DNA from: Speluncibacter jeojiensis
GTDB taxonomy: Bacteria; Actinomycetota; Actinomycetes; Mycobacteriales; Mycobacteriaceae
Length of the DNA: 64,000 nucleotides
Reading direction: 5' to 3'
Assembly: GCF_029589495.1 (NCBI RefSeq)
Contig: NZ_JAAIVF010000003.1
Span: 310,001 to 374,000 of the forward strand
The notes beneath the pieces were generated by a model. The model was not told the origin of the DNA and searched no databases. It saw only the letters and a list, made by a program, of their open reading frames with translations. The position numbers were made by a program, and so were the translations under genes. Numbering within the stretch: position 1 is the first letter of the stretch; each line of letters opens with the position of its first letter. Positions 39,551 through 48,392 of the stretch are shown in pieces.

Positions 39551-40923
39551 CCCACTACGACATCGCGATCGTCGGAAGCGGTTCGGGCAACACCATTCTC
39601 GACGACCGGTACGCCGACAAGAAGGTGGCGCTGCTCGAGGAGGGCACGTTCGGCGGCACCTGCCTGAACGTGGGTTGCATCCCGACGAAGATGTTCGTCT
39701 ACGCGGCCGACGTGGCCCGCGCGGTCGAGCACGCCTCCCGCTACGGAGTCGACGCCTCGTTCACCGGGGTCCGCTGGCCCGACATCGTCGACCGGGTCTT
39801 CGGCCGCATCGACCCGATCGCCGACGGCGGCCGGCGCTACCGCATGCACGACTGCCCCAACGTGACCGTTTACACCGGCCGGGCCCGGTTCACCGGCCCG
39901 CGCACCCTCGACACCGGGACCGGCGAGACCATCACCGCGGACCAGATCGTGGTGGCCGCCGGCTCGCGGCCGATGATCCCCGACGAGGTCACCGCGAGCG
40001 GCGTGCGCTACTACACCAACGAGGACGTGATGCGGCTGCCGGAACTGCCGCGGCGCCTGATCGTGCTCGGCAGCGGGTTCATCGCCGCCGAGTTCGCGCA
40101 CGTGTTCTCCGCGCTCGGCAGCGAGGTGTCGGTGATCGCCCGCAGCGGCGCGCTGCTGCGTCACCTCGACACCGAGATCTCCGCGCACTTCACCGAGCTG
40201 GCCCGCGCGAAATGGGATGTGCACCTGGCGAATCCGGTGCGCGCGGTGCGGCCGGGAGCGTCCGAAGCGCAGGTCGAGGTGGAGCTGGCCGACGGCACCG
40301 TGGTCGCCGGCGACGCGCTGCTGGTCGCGGTCGGCCGCCGCCCCAACGGCGACCTGATGGCGCCGCAGACGGCGGGCATCGCACTGCATCCGGACGGGCG
40401 CGTCGTGGTCGACGAGTTCCAGCGCTCCACCGCGGAGGGCGTGTTCGCGCTCGGTGACGTCAGCTCCGAGCACCAGCTCAAGCACGTCGCGAATCACGAG
40501 GCCCGCGTGGTGGCACACAACCTGCTGGCGGCCGCGGACGACGCGGCGCTGCGCAGCTCCGATCACCGGTTCGTGCCGTCGGCGGTGTTCACCGACCCGC
40601 AGATCGCGACCGTCGGGCTGACCGAGGAGCAGGCACGGGCCCGCGGGATCGACGTCGCCGTCAAGGTGCAGTCGTACGCGGACGTCGCCTACGGCTGGGC
40701 GATGGAGGACCACGAGGGGCTGTGCAAGCTCATCGCCGACCGCGACACCGGCCGCCTGGTCGGCGCGCACCTGATCGGCGCGCAGGCGTCGACGCTGATC
40801 CAGCCGCTGATCCAGGCGATGAGTTTCGATCAGGGGGTCGCGGACATGGCCCGCGGGCAGTACTGGATCCATCCCGCGCTGCCCGAGGTCGTGGAGAACG
40901 CGCTGCTGGGGCTGGATCTCTAG
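39547..40923 (+). CDS. mtr: Mycothione reductase
   Basis: FAD/NADPH disulfide reductase that keeps mycothiol, the actinobacterial thiol, reduced. The 458-residue protein has the redox disulfide [13 protein letters not shown] (Cys39, Cys44), the FAD motif [10 protein letters not shown], the NADPH motif [15 protein letters not shown], the second FAD motif [15 protein letters not shown] and the His-Glu dyad in [13 protein letters not shown]. Length and sequence match M. tuberculosis Mtr (Rv2855, 459). The ATG overlaps the upstream hydrolase stop. It supports placement in a mycothiol-producing actinobacterium. Confidence 0.95.
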   Translation: MTHYDIAIVGSGSGNTILDDRYADKKVALLEEGTFGGTCLNVGCIPTKMFVYAADVARAVEHASRYGVDASFTGVRWPDIVDRVFGRIDPIADGGRRYRMHDCPNVTVYTGRARFTGPRTLDTGTGETITADQIVVAAGSRPMIPDEVTASGVRYYTNEDVMRLPELPRRLIVLGSGFIAAEFAHVFSALGSEVSVIARSGALLRHLDTEISAHFTELARAKWDVHLANPVRAVRPGASEAQVEVELADGTVVAGDALLVAVGRRPNGDLMAPQTAGIALHPDGRVVVDEFQRSTAEGVFALGDVSSEHQLKHVANHEARVVAHNLLAAADDAALRSSDHRFVPSAVFTDPQIATVGLTEEQARARGIDVAVKVQSYADVAYGWAMEDHEGLCKLIADRDTGRLVGAHLIGAQASTLIQPLIQAMSFDQGVADMARGQYWIHPALPEVVENALLGLDL

Positions 40924-40927
40924 CCGG

Positions 40928-41482
40928 TCACCAGGGGTTGCTGCGCAACACGATCTCGGTCGCCAGTTCGGCGGCGGCCTGCGACGGCACCGTGTCCACC
41001 TCGTCGAGTTCGACGACCCGGTACTCCGAGTAGGCGTGCCGCCCTGTCGCGTAGGCCTGTGCGCGGTTGTCGCCGCGGCCGAGCACCACCGTGGTCGCCA
41101 CCTCGACCGCGGGGCAGGTCGCGTCCAGCACCGTGCCGTCCGCTCCGGCGACCGCGGGGTGCGCGTGCCCGGCGACGACCAGGCTGCTGACCCGCCCGAA
41201 GTGCCGCGCTGCCACCTGCCATGCCAGGTCCGCGCCGTCATCGTCACCGACCAGGTGCACCCACCGCAGCGACAGCTCGTCGAGCGCCGCGATCAGCGCC
41301 TCGTGCCCGACCCCGCCGATCGACTCCAGCACGAAGGTCTGCAGACCCGAATTGTGCAGTCGCTCACAGACTTCCGCGTAGTCGTCGACCGACCGCGCCG
41401 ATCCGGGCAACACCACCACGGCCCCGCCGTCCGCGGGACCGCTCACGTGCACGACCCCGACCGTGACCTTCCGCAACTCCAT
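40928..41482 (-). CDS. Compact alpha/beta-hydrolase-like protein with Asp at the nucleophile position
   Basis: A 184-residue alpha/beta-hydrolase-fold protein, much shorter than the 250-300 usual. The oxyanion-type strand is AVVVLPGSARSVDDYAEVC, the elbow VHLVGDDDGADLAW puts Asp where Ser is normal, and the next strand is SSLVVAGHAHPAVAG. An Asp nucleophile is known in haloalkane dehalogenases and epoxide hydrolases, but the cap domain they need is absent. The start is placed at ATG 41482 (MELRKVTVGVVHVSGPADGG); a longer Arg-rich extension is unlikely. Convergent with mtr (stops 4 nt apart). Function unknown. Confidence 0.72.
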   Translation of the reverse strand: MELRKVTVGVVHVSGPADGGAVVVLPGSARSVDDYAEVCERLHNSGLQTFVLESIGGVGHEALIAALDELSLRWVHLVGDDDGADLAWQVAARHFGRVSSLVVAGHAHPAVAGADGTVLDATCPAVEVATTVVLGRGDNRAQAYATGRHAYSEYRVVELDEVDTVPSQAAAELATEIVLRSNPW

Positions 41483-41565
41483 GACTGAACACCGTACGCG
41501 AGTGCGGCCCGGCGCCGACGCACTTGTGACCCGCCGCTCTTGCGTGCCCACCCGCCCGGCTCTAT

Positions 41566-41589
41566 GGTTCATTACATGACTAATGAACC
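41566..41589. promoter_or_regulatory. Perfect operator upstream of the YtrA-type regulator
   Basis: 9-bp perfect arms GGTTCATTA and TAATGAACC with a 6-nt centre, ending 12 nt before the gntR start. Position and symmetry fit autoregulation by the encoded GntR/YtrA dimer. Confidence 0.75.
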
Positions 41590-41601
41590 GATGAGCTTCT
41601 G

Positions 41602-41961
41602 ATGGACGCCGGGCGGCCGCTGTTCCAGCAGATCGCCGAGATGATCGAGAACTCGATCATCGACGGTTCCCTGGCCGAGAACACGCAGGTCCCGTCGACC
41701 AACGAACTGGCCGCGTTCCACCGGATCAATCCCGCCACCGCGGGAAAGGGCTTGGCCCAGTTGGTCACCGACGGAGTCCTCTACAAGAGGCGAGGCATCG
41801 GCATGTTCGTCACCGAAGGCGCACGGGACGCGCTGCGTTTCCGCCGTCGCGCCACCTTCGCCAAGCAGTACCTGGACCCGATGCTCGCCGAGGCCCGCAA
41901 GCTCGGCATCGACACCGGGGAGATCAAGACGATGCTCGACGACTGGGAGGAAGCACGATGA
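41602..41961 (+). CDS. GntR-family regulator, YtrA subfamily
   Basis: A 119-residue YtrA-type GntR protein. The N-terminal winged helix is PLFQQIAEMIENSIIDGSLA then QVPSTNELAAFHRINPATAGKGL, with wing DGVLYKRRGIGMFV. A short two-helix dimerisation tail (FAKQYLDPMLAEARKLGI) replaces a ligand domain. YtrA genes typically control the ABC transporter encoded just downstream, and here the ATPase gene overlaps by ATGA. No good ribosome site; a leaderless 3-codon frame (ATG 41591 to TGA 41602) overlaps the start as TGATG. A perfect dyad sits directly upstream. Confidence 0.9.
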   Translation: MDAGRPLFQQIAEMIENSIIDGSLAENTQVPSTNELAAFHRINPATAGKGLAQLVTDGVLYKRRGIGMFVTEGARDALRFRRRATFAKQYLDPMLAEARKLGIDTGEIKTMLDDWEEAR

Positions 41962-42875
41962 CCACCCCTGACCCGACGACGACTTCCGTGGTGCAGGTCC
42001 GCGGCGTCACCCGGATCTTCGGCAAGACCACCGCGCTGGACTCGGTGACCTTCGACCTCGAGCCCGGCCGGATCCACGGCCTGCTCGGCCGCAACGGCGC
42101 CGGCAAGACGACCCTGATGCAAATGCTCGCCGGGCACGACCGGCCGAGCTCCGGGCAGGTGCGCGTCTTCGGCCACGATCCGTACGAGCATGCCGCGGCC
42201 GCTGCGCGGACCTGCTTCGTGCGCGAGGGTCAGCGCTACCCGGACGAACACCGGGTGTGCCATGTGATCGCCACTGCTGCCGCGGTGTTCGCGAACTGGG
42301 ACGCCGACCTCGCCGACTCGCTGCTGGCGACCTACAAGCTGCCGATGCGGCGCAAGGTCAAGAAGCTCTCGCGCGGCATGCAGTCCGCACTGGGCATCAC
42401 CCTCGGACTCGCCTCACGCGCGCCGCTGACCATCTTCGACGAGCCCTACCTCGGACTCGACGCCGTCGCCCGCCAGATGTTCTACGACCAACTGCTCACC
42501 GACGTCGCCGAACACCCGCGCACGGTGATCCTGTCGACCCACCTGATCGACGAGATCGGCGACCTGCTCGACCGCGTGCTGGTCATCGACGACGGCAAGT
42601 TGGTGCTCGACGAGGAGGCCGAGACCCTTCGTGGGCGCGCCTTCGTCGTGACCGGTCCGGCCGCCGCGGCCGAGGACTTCGCCGACTTCCGGCCGGTGCT
42701 GCACCGCGAGCGCCTGGGTGGGTTCGCCCGCATCACCCTCGATGCCCCGTTGTCCGACGAGAACCGCTCACGCGCCCACGCGGCGGGACTGGAGATCGAA
42801 CCGATCTCGCTGCAGCAGCTCGTGATCCACACCACCGGCGCCGCCCGCCCCGACCTCGAGGAGAGTGCCCTGTGA
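41958..42875 (+). CDS. ABC transporter ATP-binding protein (YtrB-like)
   Basis: A 305-residue ATPase. Walker A is GLLGRNGAGKTTLMQML, the signature is the degenerate LSRGMQSALGI, Walker B is LTIFDEPYLGLDAVARQMF and the switch His is in ILSTHLIDEIGDLLDR. The ~100-residue C-terminal part is not an ATPase and probably contacts the permease. It is coupled to gntR and to the permease gene by 4-nt overlaps. YtrA-linked exporters often respond to cell-envelope antibiotics; that role is inferred only. Confidence 0.92.
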   Translation: MTTPDPTTTSVVQVRGVTRIFGKTTALDSVTFDLEPGRIHGLLGRNGAGKTTLMQMLAGHDRPSSGQVRVFGHDPYEHAAAAARTCFVREGQRYPDEHRVCHVIATAAAVFANWDADLADSLLATYKLPMRRKVKKLSRGMQSALGITLGLASRAPLTIFDEPYLGLDAVARQMFYDQLLTDVAEHPRTVILSTHLIDEIGDLLDRVLVIDDGKLVLDEEAETLRGRAFVVTGPAAAAEDFADFRPVLHRERLGGFARITLDAPLSDENRSRAHAAGLEIEPISLQQLVIHTTGAARPDLEESAL

Positions 42876-43627
42876 CCACCCCCCTGACCGTCACCACCCC
42901 TGCCTTCGCCGCGGTCGACCTCGGGGCGCCGCCCCGGCCCGCCGGCCGCGTCCTCGCCGCCGCCCGCATGCACCTGGTGTCGGTGATGTTCGTGGCCATG
43001 CCGGTGCTGGTGGGGCTGTCGGCGTTCCTCATCAACCTGATCATCTTCGCCCTGGTCGACACCGGGCAGGCGCTCAACGGCACCGGCGGGCTGGCCGCGT
43101 TCCTCGGAACCTACTTCGCCGCCTACATGGCCGCCACCCAGGCGTTCTCGTTCGCCCTCGGCGTGAGCCTAACCCGCCGCGAGTTCTTCACCGGCACAGT
43201 GGCACTCGCACTTGTCCAGTCGGTGCTCGCCGGACTCGCCATCTATCTGCTCTCGCTGATCGAGTCGGCCACGAACGGGTGGGGGGTGCAGATGCGCTTC
43301 TTCGGACTGGTGCGATACCTGTCCAACAACCCGGGGGTGCAGCTCGGCGCGCCGATCGCGTTCTGCATGCTGCTCGCACTCGCGGCGATGCTGATCGGTG
43401 CGGTGTACACGCGGTGGAAGGGCCTGGGCATGCTGGGCCTGTCGGTGGGCGCGGTGCTGGTGCTCGGCGTCGTCGCGATCGTCATCACCTGGCAGGGGTG
43501 GTGGCCGGGGTTCGCCGACCTGTTCACCGGGCCGCCGGTCGCGGTGCCGCTGATCGTGTACCCGCTGGCCGCCGCGGCGGTGGCCGGTGCGGGTGCCTAC
43601 GGGGTGCTGCGCCGCGCAATCCCCTGA
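42872..43627 (+). CDS. ABC transporter permease subunit (YtrA-linked cassette)
   Basis: A 251-residue membrane protein with about six predicted helices (LVSVMFVAMPVLVGLSAFLI; GLAAFLGTYFAAYMAATQAF; LVQSVLAGLAIYLLSLI; APIAFCMLLALAAMLIGAVY; LGLSVGAVLVLGVVAIVITW; PLIVYPLAAAAVAGAGAYGV), the ABC2-type layout. GTG start overlaps the ATPase stop by 4 nt. No binding protein is present, so the pair is an exporter or signalling transporter. Substrate unknown. A 9-nt gap separates it from convergent cobQ. Confidence 0.85.
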   Translation: MTTPLTVTTPAFAAVDLGAPPRPAGRVLAAARMHLVSVMFVAMPVLVGLSAFLINLIIFALVDTGQALNGTGGLAAFLGTYFAAYMAATQAFSFALGVSLTRREFFTGTVALALVQSVLAGLAIYLLSLIESATNGWGVQMRFFGLVRYLSNNPGVQLGAPIAFCMLLALAAMLIGAVYTRWKGLGMLGLSVGAVLVLGVVAIVITWQGWWPGFADLFTGPPVAVPLIVYPLAAAAVAGAGAYGVLRRAIP

Positions 43628-43636
43628 CCGGCAGCA

Positions 43637-45193
43637 TCACCCCAGTGCGCTGTTGATCACCGGCAGGCCCGGCGTCGGGCCGCCGGTGATCAGCGCGTCG
43701 ACCGCCACGGTGTCCAGGTGCTCGTCGACCAGGTCGGCGAGCAGGTCGAGTTGCGCGAGCCGCACCGCCGCCACCGAGGTGTCCGGCGCGACGGCGAATC
43801 CGTCCCGCCCGGCGATGCGCGCGACCTCGGTGAGCAGCAGTCGGCGGAACTCGTCGCTCTCGAGCAGCCCGTGCCAGTGCGTGCCCCAGACCGCGCCCCG
43901 CACGCTGCCCTCGGCGCGCCCGTCGTGGTGGCGCAGCAGCGGCGCATCGCCGCTGCGGCGTACCCGTCCGTGGTGGATCTCGTACCCGGACACCGGGATA
44001 CCGGCGCCGATCGCGTCGCCGACGCCCGACGAGCGGTCCAGCACCTTGTCGGCCTCGAAGGAGATGTCCAGGTCCAGCAGCCCCAGGCCGGCGACGATAC
44101 CGGCGCAGGATTCGACGCCGTCGTCGATCGTGGCACCGAGCATCTGGTAGCCGCCGCAGATACCGAGGATCGGGCGGCCCTCATCCGCCCGCCCGACGAG
44201 TGCCTGCGCAATCCCGGTGCGCCGCAGCCACTGCAGGTCCGACACCGTCGCCTTGCTACCCGGCAGCACCACCAGGTCCGCGTCGAGCAGCCGCTCCGGA
44301 TCGCTCACCCAACGCACCGAGACGCCCGGCTCGCAGGCGAGCGCCTCGACGTCGGTGGCGTTGGACACGCGCGGCAACCGGATCGCGGCCACCCGCAGCC
44401 ACCGGTCCCCCACCGGCGGCGCGGGACGTCCGACGGGCGCGTCGACGACCGCCGAGAGCGAGTCCTCGGCGTCGAGCCACAGGTTCTCCGCGAACGGGAT
44501 CACCCCGAGCGTCGGTCGTCCGGTCAGCGCCCGCAGCCGGTCGAGTCCGGGCGCCAGCAGCGCGGGGTCGCCGCGGAACTTGTTGACGACGAACCCCGCG
44601 ATCAGCGCCTGGTCCTCGGGTTCGAGCACCGCGACCGTGCCGAACAGGTGCGCGAGTACGCCGCCGCGGTCGATGTCGCCGACGACCAGCACCGGCACGT
44701 CGCTCATGCGCGCCAGCCCCATGTTCGCCAGATCTGTTGCGCGCAGGTTTATCTCGGCCGGCGATCCGGCGCCCTCGCAGATCACCACGTCGAACTCGGC
44801 GCGCAGGGCGGCCAGGTCTTCGGCGACGACCTCGCGCAGCCGGCGGCGGTGCGTCACATAGTCGCGGGCACCCACGTCGACGGTCGCCCGGCCGCGCACG
44901 ACGAGCTGTGAGCGGCGGTCGCTGCCGGGCTTGAGCAGCACGGGATTGAAGCGCACGCTCGGCTCGAGCCCGCACGCGTGGGCCTGCATCGCCTGGGCCC
45001 GGCCGATCTCGCCGCCGTCGAGGGTGACGACCGAGTTGTTGGACATGTTCTGCGCCTTGAACGGCGCCACCGACACCCCACGGCGGACCAGCGACCGGCA
45101 CAGCCCGGCCACCAGCACGCTCTTGCCGGCGTCGGACGTCGTCCCGGCGACCAGCAGGGCGCCCCGCACACCGGCGCCGGGCCGGGCCGTCAC
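43637..45193 (-). CDS. cobQ: Cobyric acid synthase
   Basis: Glutamine-dependent amidation of side chains b, d, e and g. The 518-residue protein has the P-loop [19 protein letters not shown], the CobQ blocks [33 protein letters not shown] and [19 protein letters not shown], and the amidotransferase domain with Cys in [12 protein letters not shown] and [11 protein letters not shown]. The GTG start overlaps the map stop by 4 nt. It is separated from the other cob genes in the window by about 7 kb. Confidence 0.95.
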   Translation of the reverse strand: MTARPGAGVRGALLVAGTTSDAGKSVLVAGLCRSLVRRGVSVAPFKAQNMSNNSVVTLDGGEIGRAQAMQAHACGLEPSVRFNPVLLKPGSDRRSQLVVRGRATVDVGARDYVTHRRRLREVVAEDLAALRAEFDVVICEGAGSPAEINLRATDLANMGLARMSDVPVLVVGDIDRGGVLAHLFGTVAVLEPEDQALIAGFVVNKFRGDPALLAPGLDRLRALTGRPTLGVIPFAENLWLDAEDSLSAVVDAPVGRPAPPVGDRWLRVAAIRLPRVSNATDVEALACEPGVSVRWVSDPERLLDADLVVLPGSKATVSDLQWLRRTGIAQALVGRADEGRPILGICGGYQMLGATIDDGVESCAGIVAGLGLLDLDISFEADKVLDRSSGVGDAIGAGIPVSGYEIHHGRVRRSGDAPLLRHHDGRAEGSVRGAVWGTHWHGLLESDEFRRLLLTEVARIAGRDGFAVAPDTSVAAVRLAQLDLLADLVDEHLDTVAVDALITGGPTPGLPVINSALG

Positions 45194-46047
45194 GGCAGGG
45201 TGAGGATCTCGGCGCCGGACTCGGTGACCACGAGGGTGTGCTCGAACTGCGCGGTCCACTTGCGGTCCTTGGTCACCACAGTCCAGCCGTCCGACCAGAT
45301 CTCATAGTCGACGGTGCCCAGGTTGATCATCGGCTCGATCGTGAACACCATGCCCGGCTCGATCACGGTCTCCACGTTCGGCTGGTCGTAGTGCAGGATG
45401 ACCAGGCCGTTGTGGAAGGTCTCGCCGATGCCGTGGCCGGTGAAGTCGCGCACCACGCCGTAGCCGAAACGGTTGGCATAGGACTCGATCACGCGGCCGA
45501 TCACGTTCAGCTCGCGGCCGGGCTTGACGGCTTTGATCGCGCGCATGGTCGCCTCGTGGGTGCGCTCGACCAGCAGCCGGTTCTCCTCGGACACGTCTCC
45601 GGCGAGGAAGGTGGCGTTGGTGTCGCCGTGCACGCCGTCGAGGTAGGCGGTCACGTCGATGTTGACGATGTCGCCGTCCTCGATCACCGTCGAGTCCGGG
45701 ATGCCGTGGCAGATCACCTCGTTGAGCGAGGTGCAGCACGACTTCGCGAAACCGCGGTAGCCGAGCGTCGACGGGTAGGCGCCGTGATCGCACATGTACT
45801 CGTGTGCGATGCGGTCGAGTTCGTCGGTGGTCACGCCGGGCGCGACGGCCTTGCCCGCCTCGGCCAGCGCCTGCGCCGCGATCTTCGAGGCGACCCGCAT
45901 CTTCTCGATGGTCTCGGGCGTCTGCACCCAGGGCTCGTTGCCCTCGTTCGCGGTGGGCTTCCAGGCGTACTCGGGCCTGGCGATGCTCTTGGGCACCGAG
46001 CGGGTCGGTGAGAGGGTTCCGGGGACGAGCGCGGTGCGAACGGACAT
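45190..46047 (-). CDS. map: Methionine aminopeptidase, type I
   Basis: Removes N-terminal Met. The 285-residue protein, the same length as M. tuberculosis MapB, begins [19 protein letters not shown], the N-terminal extension of actinobacterial enzymes with a PxxP-like segment. Dinuclear-metal ligands are seen in [19 protein letters not shown] (two Asp), [11 protein letters not shown] (His), FTIEPM (Glu) and QFEHTLVV (Glu). An upstream Arg-rich extension was rejected in favour of ATG 46047. Coupled to cobQ by GTGA, an unusual functional pairing. Confidence 0.96.
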   Translation of the reverse strand: MSVRTALVPGTLSPTRSVPKSIARPEYAWKPTANEGNEPWVQTPETIEKMRVASKIAAQALAEAGKAVAPGVTTDELDRIAHEYMCDHGAYPSTLGYRGFAKSCCTSLNEVICHGIPDSTVIEDGDIVNIDVTAYLDGVHGDTNATFLAGDVSEENRLLVERTHEATMRAIKAVKPGRELNVIGRVIESYANRFGYGVVRDFTGHGIGETFHNGLVILHYDQPNVETVIEPGMVFTIEPMINLGTVDYEIWSDGWTVVTKDRKWTAQFEHTLVVTESGAEILTLP

Positions 46048-46097
46048 GCCCAAGAGCCTAACGCCCGTGCACCGGCGCCCGACCGCGCGTCGGCCCG

Positions 46098-46298
46098 CTA
46101 CTCGGGTTGCTTCGGCACCCAATGGTCGGTGGCCAGCTCGTAACTCTCCTTGAGGACCCCGTAGGCGGCGCGCTGGGCCTCGTCGCCCTCACCGAAGCGC
46201 CTGACCGCGCTGTCGTGTGCGGTCGCGAATGCCGTCTGCACCTCCTTCGAGGATCGACGCAACGTCTGCGGGAGCTCGAACCGATTCACTTCCGCCAC
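46098..46298 (-). CDS. ChaB-family small protein
   Basis: A 66-residue protein with the ChaB pattern: [40 protein letters not shown] and VLKESYE. ChaB was named as a putative regulator of the ChaA cation antiporter in E. coli, but no chaA is nearby and many actinobacterial members are uncharacterised. It lies 50 nt upstream of map on the same strand. ATG start. Role unknown. Confidence 0.75.
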   Translation of the reverse strand: MAEVNRFELPQTLRRSSKEVQTAFATAHDSAVRRFGEGDEAQRAAYGVLKESYELATDHWVPKQPE

Positions 46299-46383
46299 CC
46301 TTTCGTCGTCGGTGATGAACGCGTGTCCTCATTGTGCGTCGGACAACGCGATCACGGAACCGATCGGGGCGGCATGTCGCGAC

Positions 46384-47088
46384 TCATTCGCGCAGGGTCG
46401 TCACGAACGCGACCCGGTCGCCGCGGTAGAGCGAGCGCACCCGTTCGATCGGCACCCCGGCCGGGTCGTAGGAGGTGCGGCCCAGCAGGATCATCGGCGT
46501 CGCGGTCGTCGAGTCGAGCAGCGCAGCCTCGCGTGGCGACGCGAGCACCGTCTCGATCCGCTCGGTCGCCGCCGCGAACACCACACCGGTGGCGCGGATC
46601 GCCGCGTACAGCGAGACGGCGGGATCGAAGGTGCGCGCCAGCGCGGCGAACCGGGCCGCCGGCAGGTGGGTGCTCTCGAGGCCGATCTTCTGCCCGTCGG
46701 CCAGCAGCACCCGTTCGAGGTGGATCACCGGCGCCGCGTCGTCGATCCGAAGCGCCGCGGCGAGGTCCGGCGTCGCGGGTTTCTCCTCGAACGTGACAAG
46801 CTCACGCCCCGGCACCCGGCCCTGACTGATCGCCCCCTCGGTGTAGGAACCGAGCGAGAGTGGTTGGGTCAGTTTGGGGCTCGACACGACGGTGCCGCGA
46901 CCGCGCCGCTGGATCAGCCCGGCGACCAGCAGATCGTGCACGGCCTGCCGGACCGTCTCCCGGGAGACCGCGAAGCGCGCCGCCAGCTCCCGCTCGGCCG
47001 GAATGGCCTCGCCCTCGGACCGGGCCGCGATGAGTTCCTCGAGCCCGGTACGCACCCGGTAGTACTTGGGCAGTGGCGAATTCGGCAT
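46384..47088 (-). CDS. GntR/HutC-family regulator of the aminophosphonate cluster
   Basis: A 234-residue regulator. The winged helix has EAIPAERELAARFAVSRETV and RQAVHDLLVAGLIQRRGRGT. A UTRA ligand-binding domain follows from about residue 85 (PVIHLERVLLADGQKIGLES; LLGRTSYDPAGVPIERVRSL). The ATG lies after GGAGGTGACCAG, an excellent ribosome site. It is divergent from the FAD oxidoreductase, with two TGGTCTANACCA-type operators between. PhnF of M. smegmatis is the same subfamily and binds near-identical sites, so phosphonate- or phosphate-related control is likely. The ligand could be an aminophosphonate; this is inferred. Confidence 0.9.
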   Translation of the reverse strand: MPNSPLPKYYRVRTGLEELIAARSEGEAIPAERELAARFAVSRETVRQAVHDLLVAGLIQRRGRGTVVSSPKLTQPLSLGSYTEGAISQGRVPGRELVTFEEKPATPDLAAALRIDDAAPVIHLERVLLADGQKIGLESTHLPAARFAALARTFDPAVSLYAAIRATGVVFAAATERIETVLASPREAALLDSTTATPMILLGRTSYDPAGVPIERVRSLYRGDRVAFVTTLRE

Positions 47089-47126
47089 CTGGTCACCTCC
47101 CCTCGACCAGCCCAGCCTAACCCATA

Positions 47127-47140
47127 TTGGTCTATACCAA
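47127..47140. promoter_or_regulatory. GntR/PhnF-type operator, distal copy
   Basis: TTGGTCTATACCAA. Read on the other strand the core is TGGTATAGACCA, which as I recall is the site reported for M. smegmatis PhnF. Its centre is 47 bp from the second copy. It starts 39 nt upstream of the gntR start, so it may overlap the gntR promoter. Confidence 0.72.
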
Positions 47141-47174
47141 TTGTTCATCTGGCATTCGCCTCCGCAACACCAGC

Positions 47175-47186
47175 TGGTCTAGACCA
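47175..47186. promoter_or_regulatory. GntR/PhnF-type operator, proximal copy
   Basis: TGGTCTAGACCA, a perfect 12-bp palindrome one base away from the distal copy. It ends 18 nt before the FAD oxidoreductase start, where bound repressor would block transcription of the catabolic operon. Confidence 0.75.
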
Positions 47187-47204
47187 AACGCCAGGCTGTG
47201 TCCC

Positions 47205-48377
47205 ATGCACAGCGCAGCACGAGCGACCGGCCCTCACCGCACCGCCCCGCTCCGGATCGCGATCATCGGCGGCGGGATCCTCGGCACCGCCCACGCCGAC
47301 GAGGCGATCCGCCGCGGGCACACCGTCGTCCAGTTCGAACGCGAACCCGAGGCGCGCGGCGCCACCGTACGCAACTTCGGCCTCGTCTGGGTGTCCGGGC
47401 GCGCCGACCACGAACTCGACGCCGCGCTGCGGTCCCGGCAACTGTGGGCCGACCTGTCCCGGCGCGTGCCCGGGATCGGCTTCCGCGCGGCCGGCTCGAT
47501 GACGCTGCTGCGCAGTCCCGAAGAGGTCGCGGTCGCCGAGGACATGGTCGCGCGCCCCGACGCCGACGCCCGCGGCTTCGCCCTGCTCGACCCGGACGCC
47601 GTCCGCGCCGTGAACCCCGCACTGCGCGGCAAATTCCTGGCGGGCCTGCACTGCACCCGCGACGGCGCCGTCGAATCCCGGGTCGCACTGCCCGCCATCC
47701 GCCGCCATCTCGAGGCCTCGGGCCGGTACACCTTCCACGCCTGCGCCGAGATCCGCGAGGTCGCCACCACCGGTCTCGGGGTGCGCCTGCGCGACGACCA
47801 CGACCGCACGCTCGGCGCCGACCTGGTGATCGTCTGCCCCGGCGCCGCCCTGGGCGGACTGGCCCGAGACCTGGCCGGCGAGCTGCCGCTGCGCCGGGTG
47901 CGACTGCAGATGATGCAGACCGCGCCGTTGGGCGAGGTCTTGAGCACCGCGATCGCCGACGGCGACAGCCTGCGCTACTACCCCGCGTTCGCCGGCACGG
48001 CACTCGACGCGCTGCGCGCCGCCCAGCCGCAGGAGCCCACCGCGGCAGAGCACCGCATGCAGCTGCTGTGCGTGCAGCGCCTGCACGGCGGTCTGACCAT
48101 CGGCGACACCCACGAGTACGACGAGCCGTTCGACTTCGACGTCGACGAGGCCCCCTACCGGCACCTGACCGAGGTTGCCCAGGGGTTCCTCGGCCGCGAC
48201 CTGCCGCCGGTCGTCAAGCGCTGGGCAGGCGTCTACAGCCAGTGCCTGGACGCAGCCCTGCTGGTGCACCGCGCCCAGCCGGCGGAGGGCATCTGGGTCG
48301 TCGCCGGCCCGGGCGGTCGCGGCATGACGCTCGGCCCCGCGCTCGCCGAACAGACCGCCGACCAACTCGGCCTCTAA
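47205..48377 (+). CDS. FAD-dependent oxidoreductase, proposed aminophosphonate-deaminating oxidase (TIGR03364 type)
   Basis: A 390-residue DAO-fold flavoenzyme. The dinucleotide motif is IAIIGGGILGTAHADEAIRR (GGGILG at 22-27), with the family block RGATVRNFGLVWVSGRADHE and the C-terminal FAD strand GIWVVAGPGGRGMTLGPALA. This subfamily is repeatedly found beside PhnX-like hydrolases and phosphonate transporters, and relatives are amine oxidases. I infer oxidative deamination (or N-dealkylation) of 2-aminoethylphosphonate or a derivative such as 1-hydroxy-2-aminoethylphosphonate, giving the aldehyde used by the next gene. ATG 47205 is preferred. A PhnF-type operator lies just upstream. Confidence 0.82.
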   Translation: MHSAARATGPHRTAPLRIAIIGGGILGTAHADEAIRRGHTVVQFEREPEARGATVRNFGLVWVSGRADHELDAALRSRQLWADLSRRVPGIGFRAAGSMTLLRSPEEVAVAEDMVARPDADARGFALLDPDAVRAVNPALRGKFLAGLHCTRDGAVESRVALPAIRRHLEASGRYTFHACAEIREVATTGLGVRLRDDHDRTLGADLVIVCPGAALGGLARDLAGELPLRRVRLQMMQTAPLGEVLSTAIADGDSLRYYPAFAGTALDALRAAQPQEPTAAEHRMQLLCVQRLHGGLTIGDTHEYDEPFDFDVDEAPYRHLTEVAQGFLGRDLPPVVKRWAGVYSQCLDAALLVHRAQPAEGIWVVAGPGGRGMTLGPALAEQTADQLGL

Positions 48378-48392
48378 CCACAGGAGAAATCC

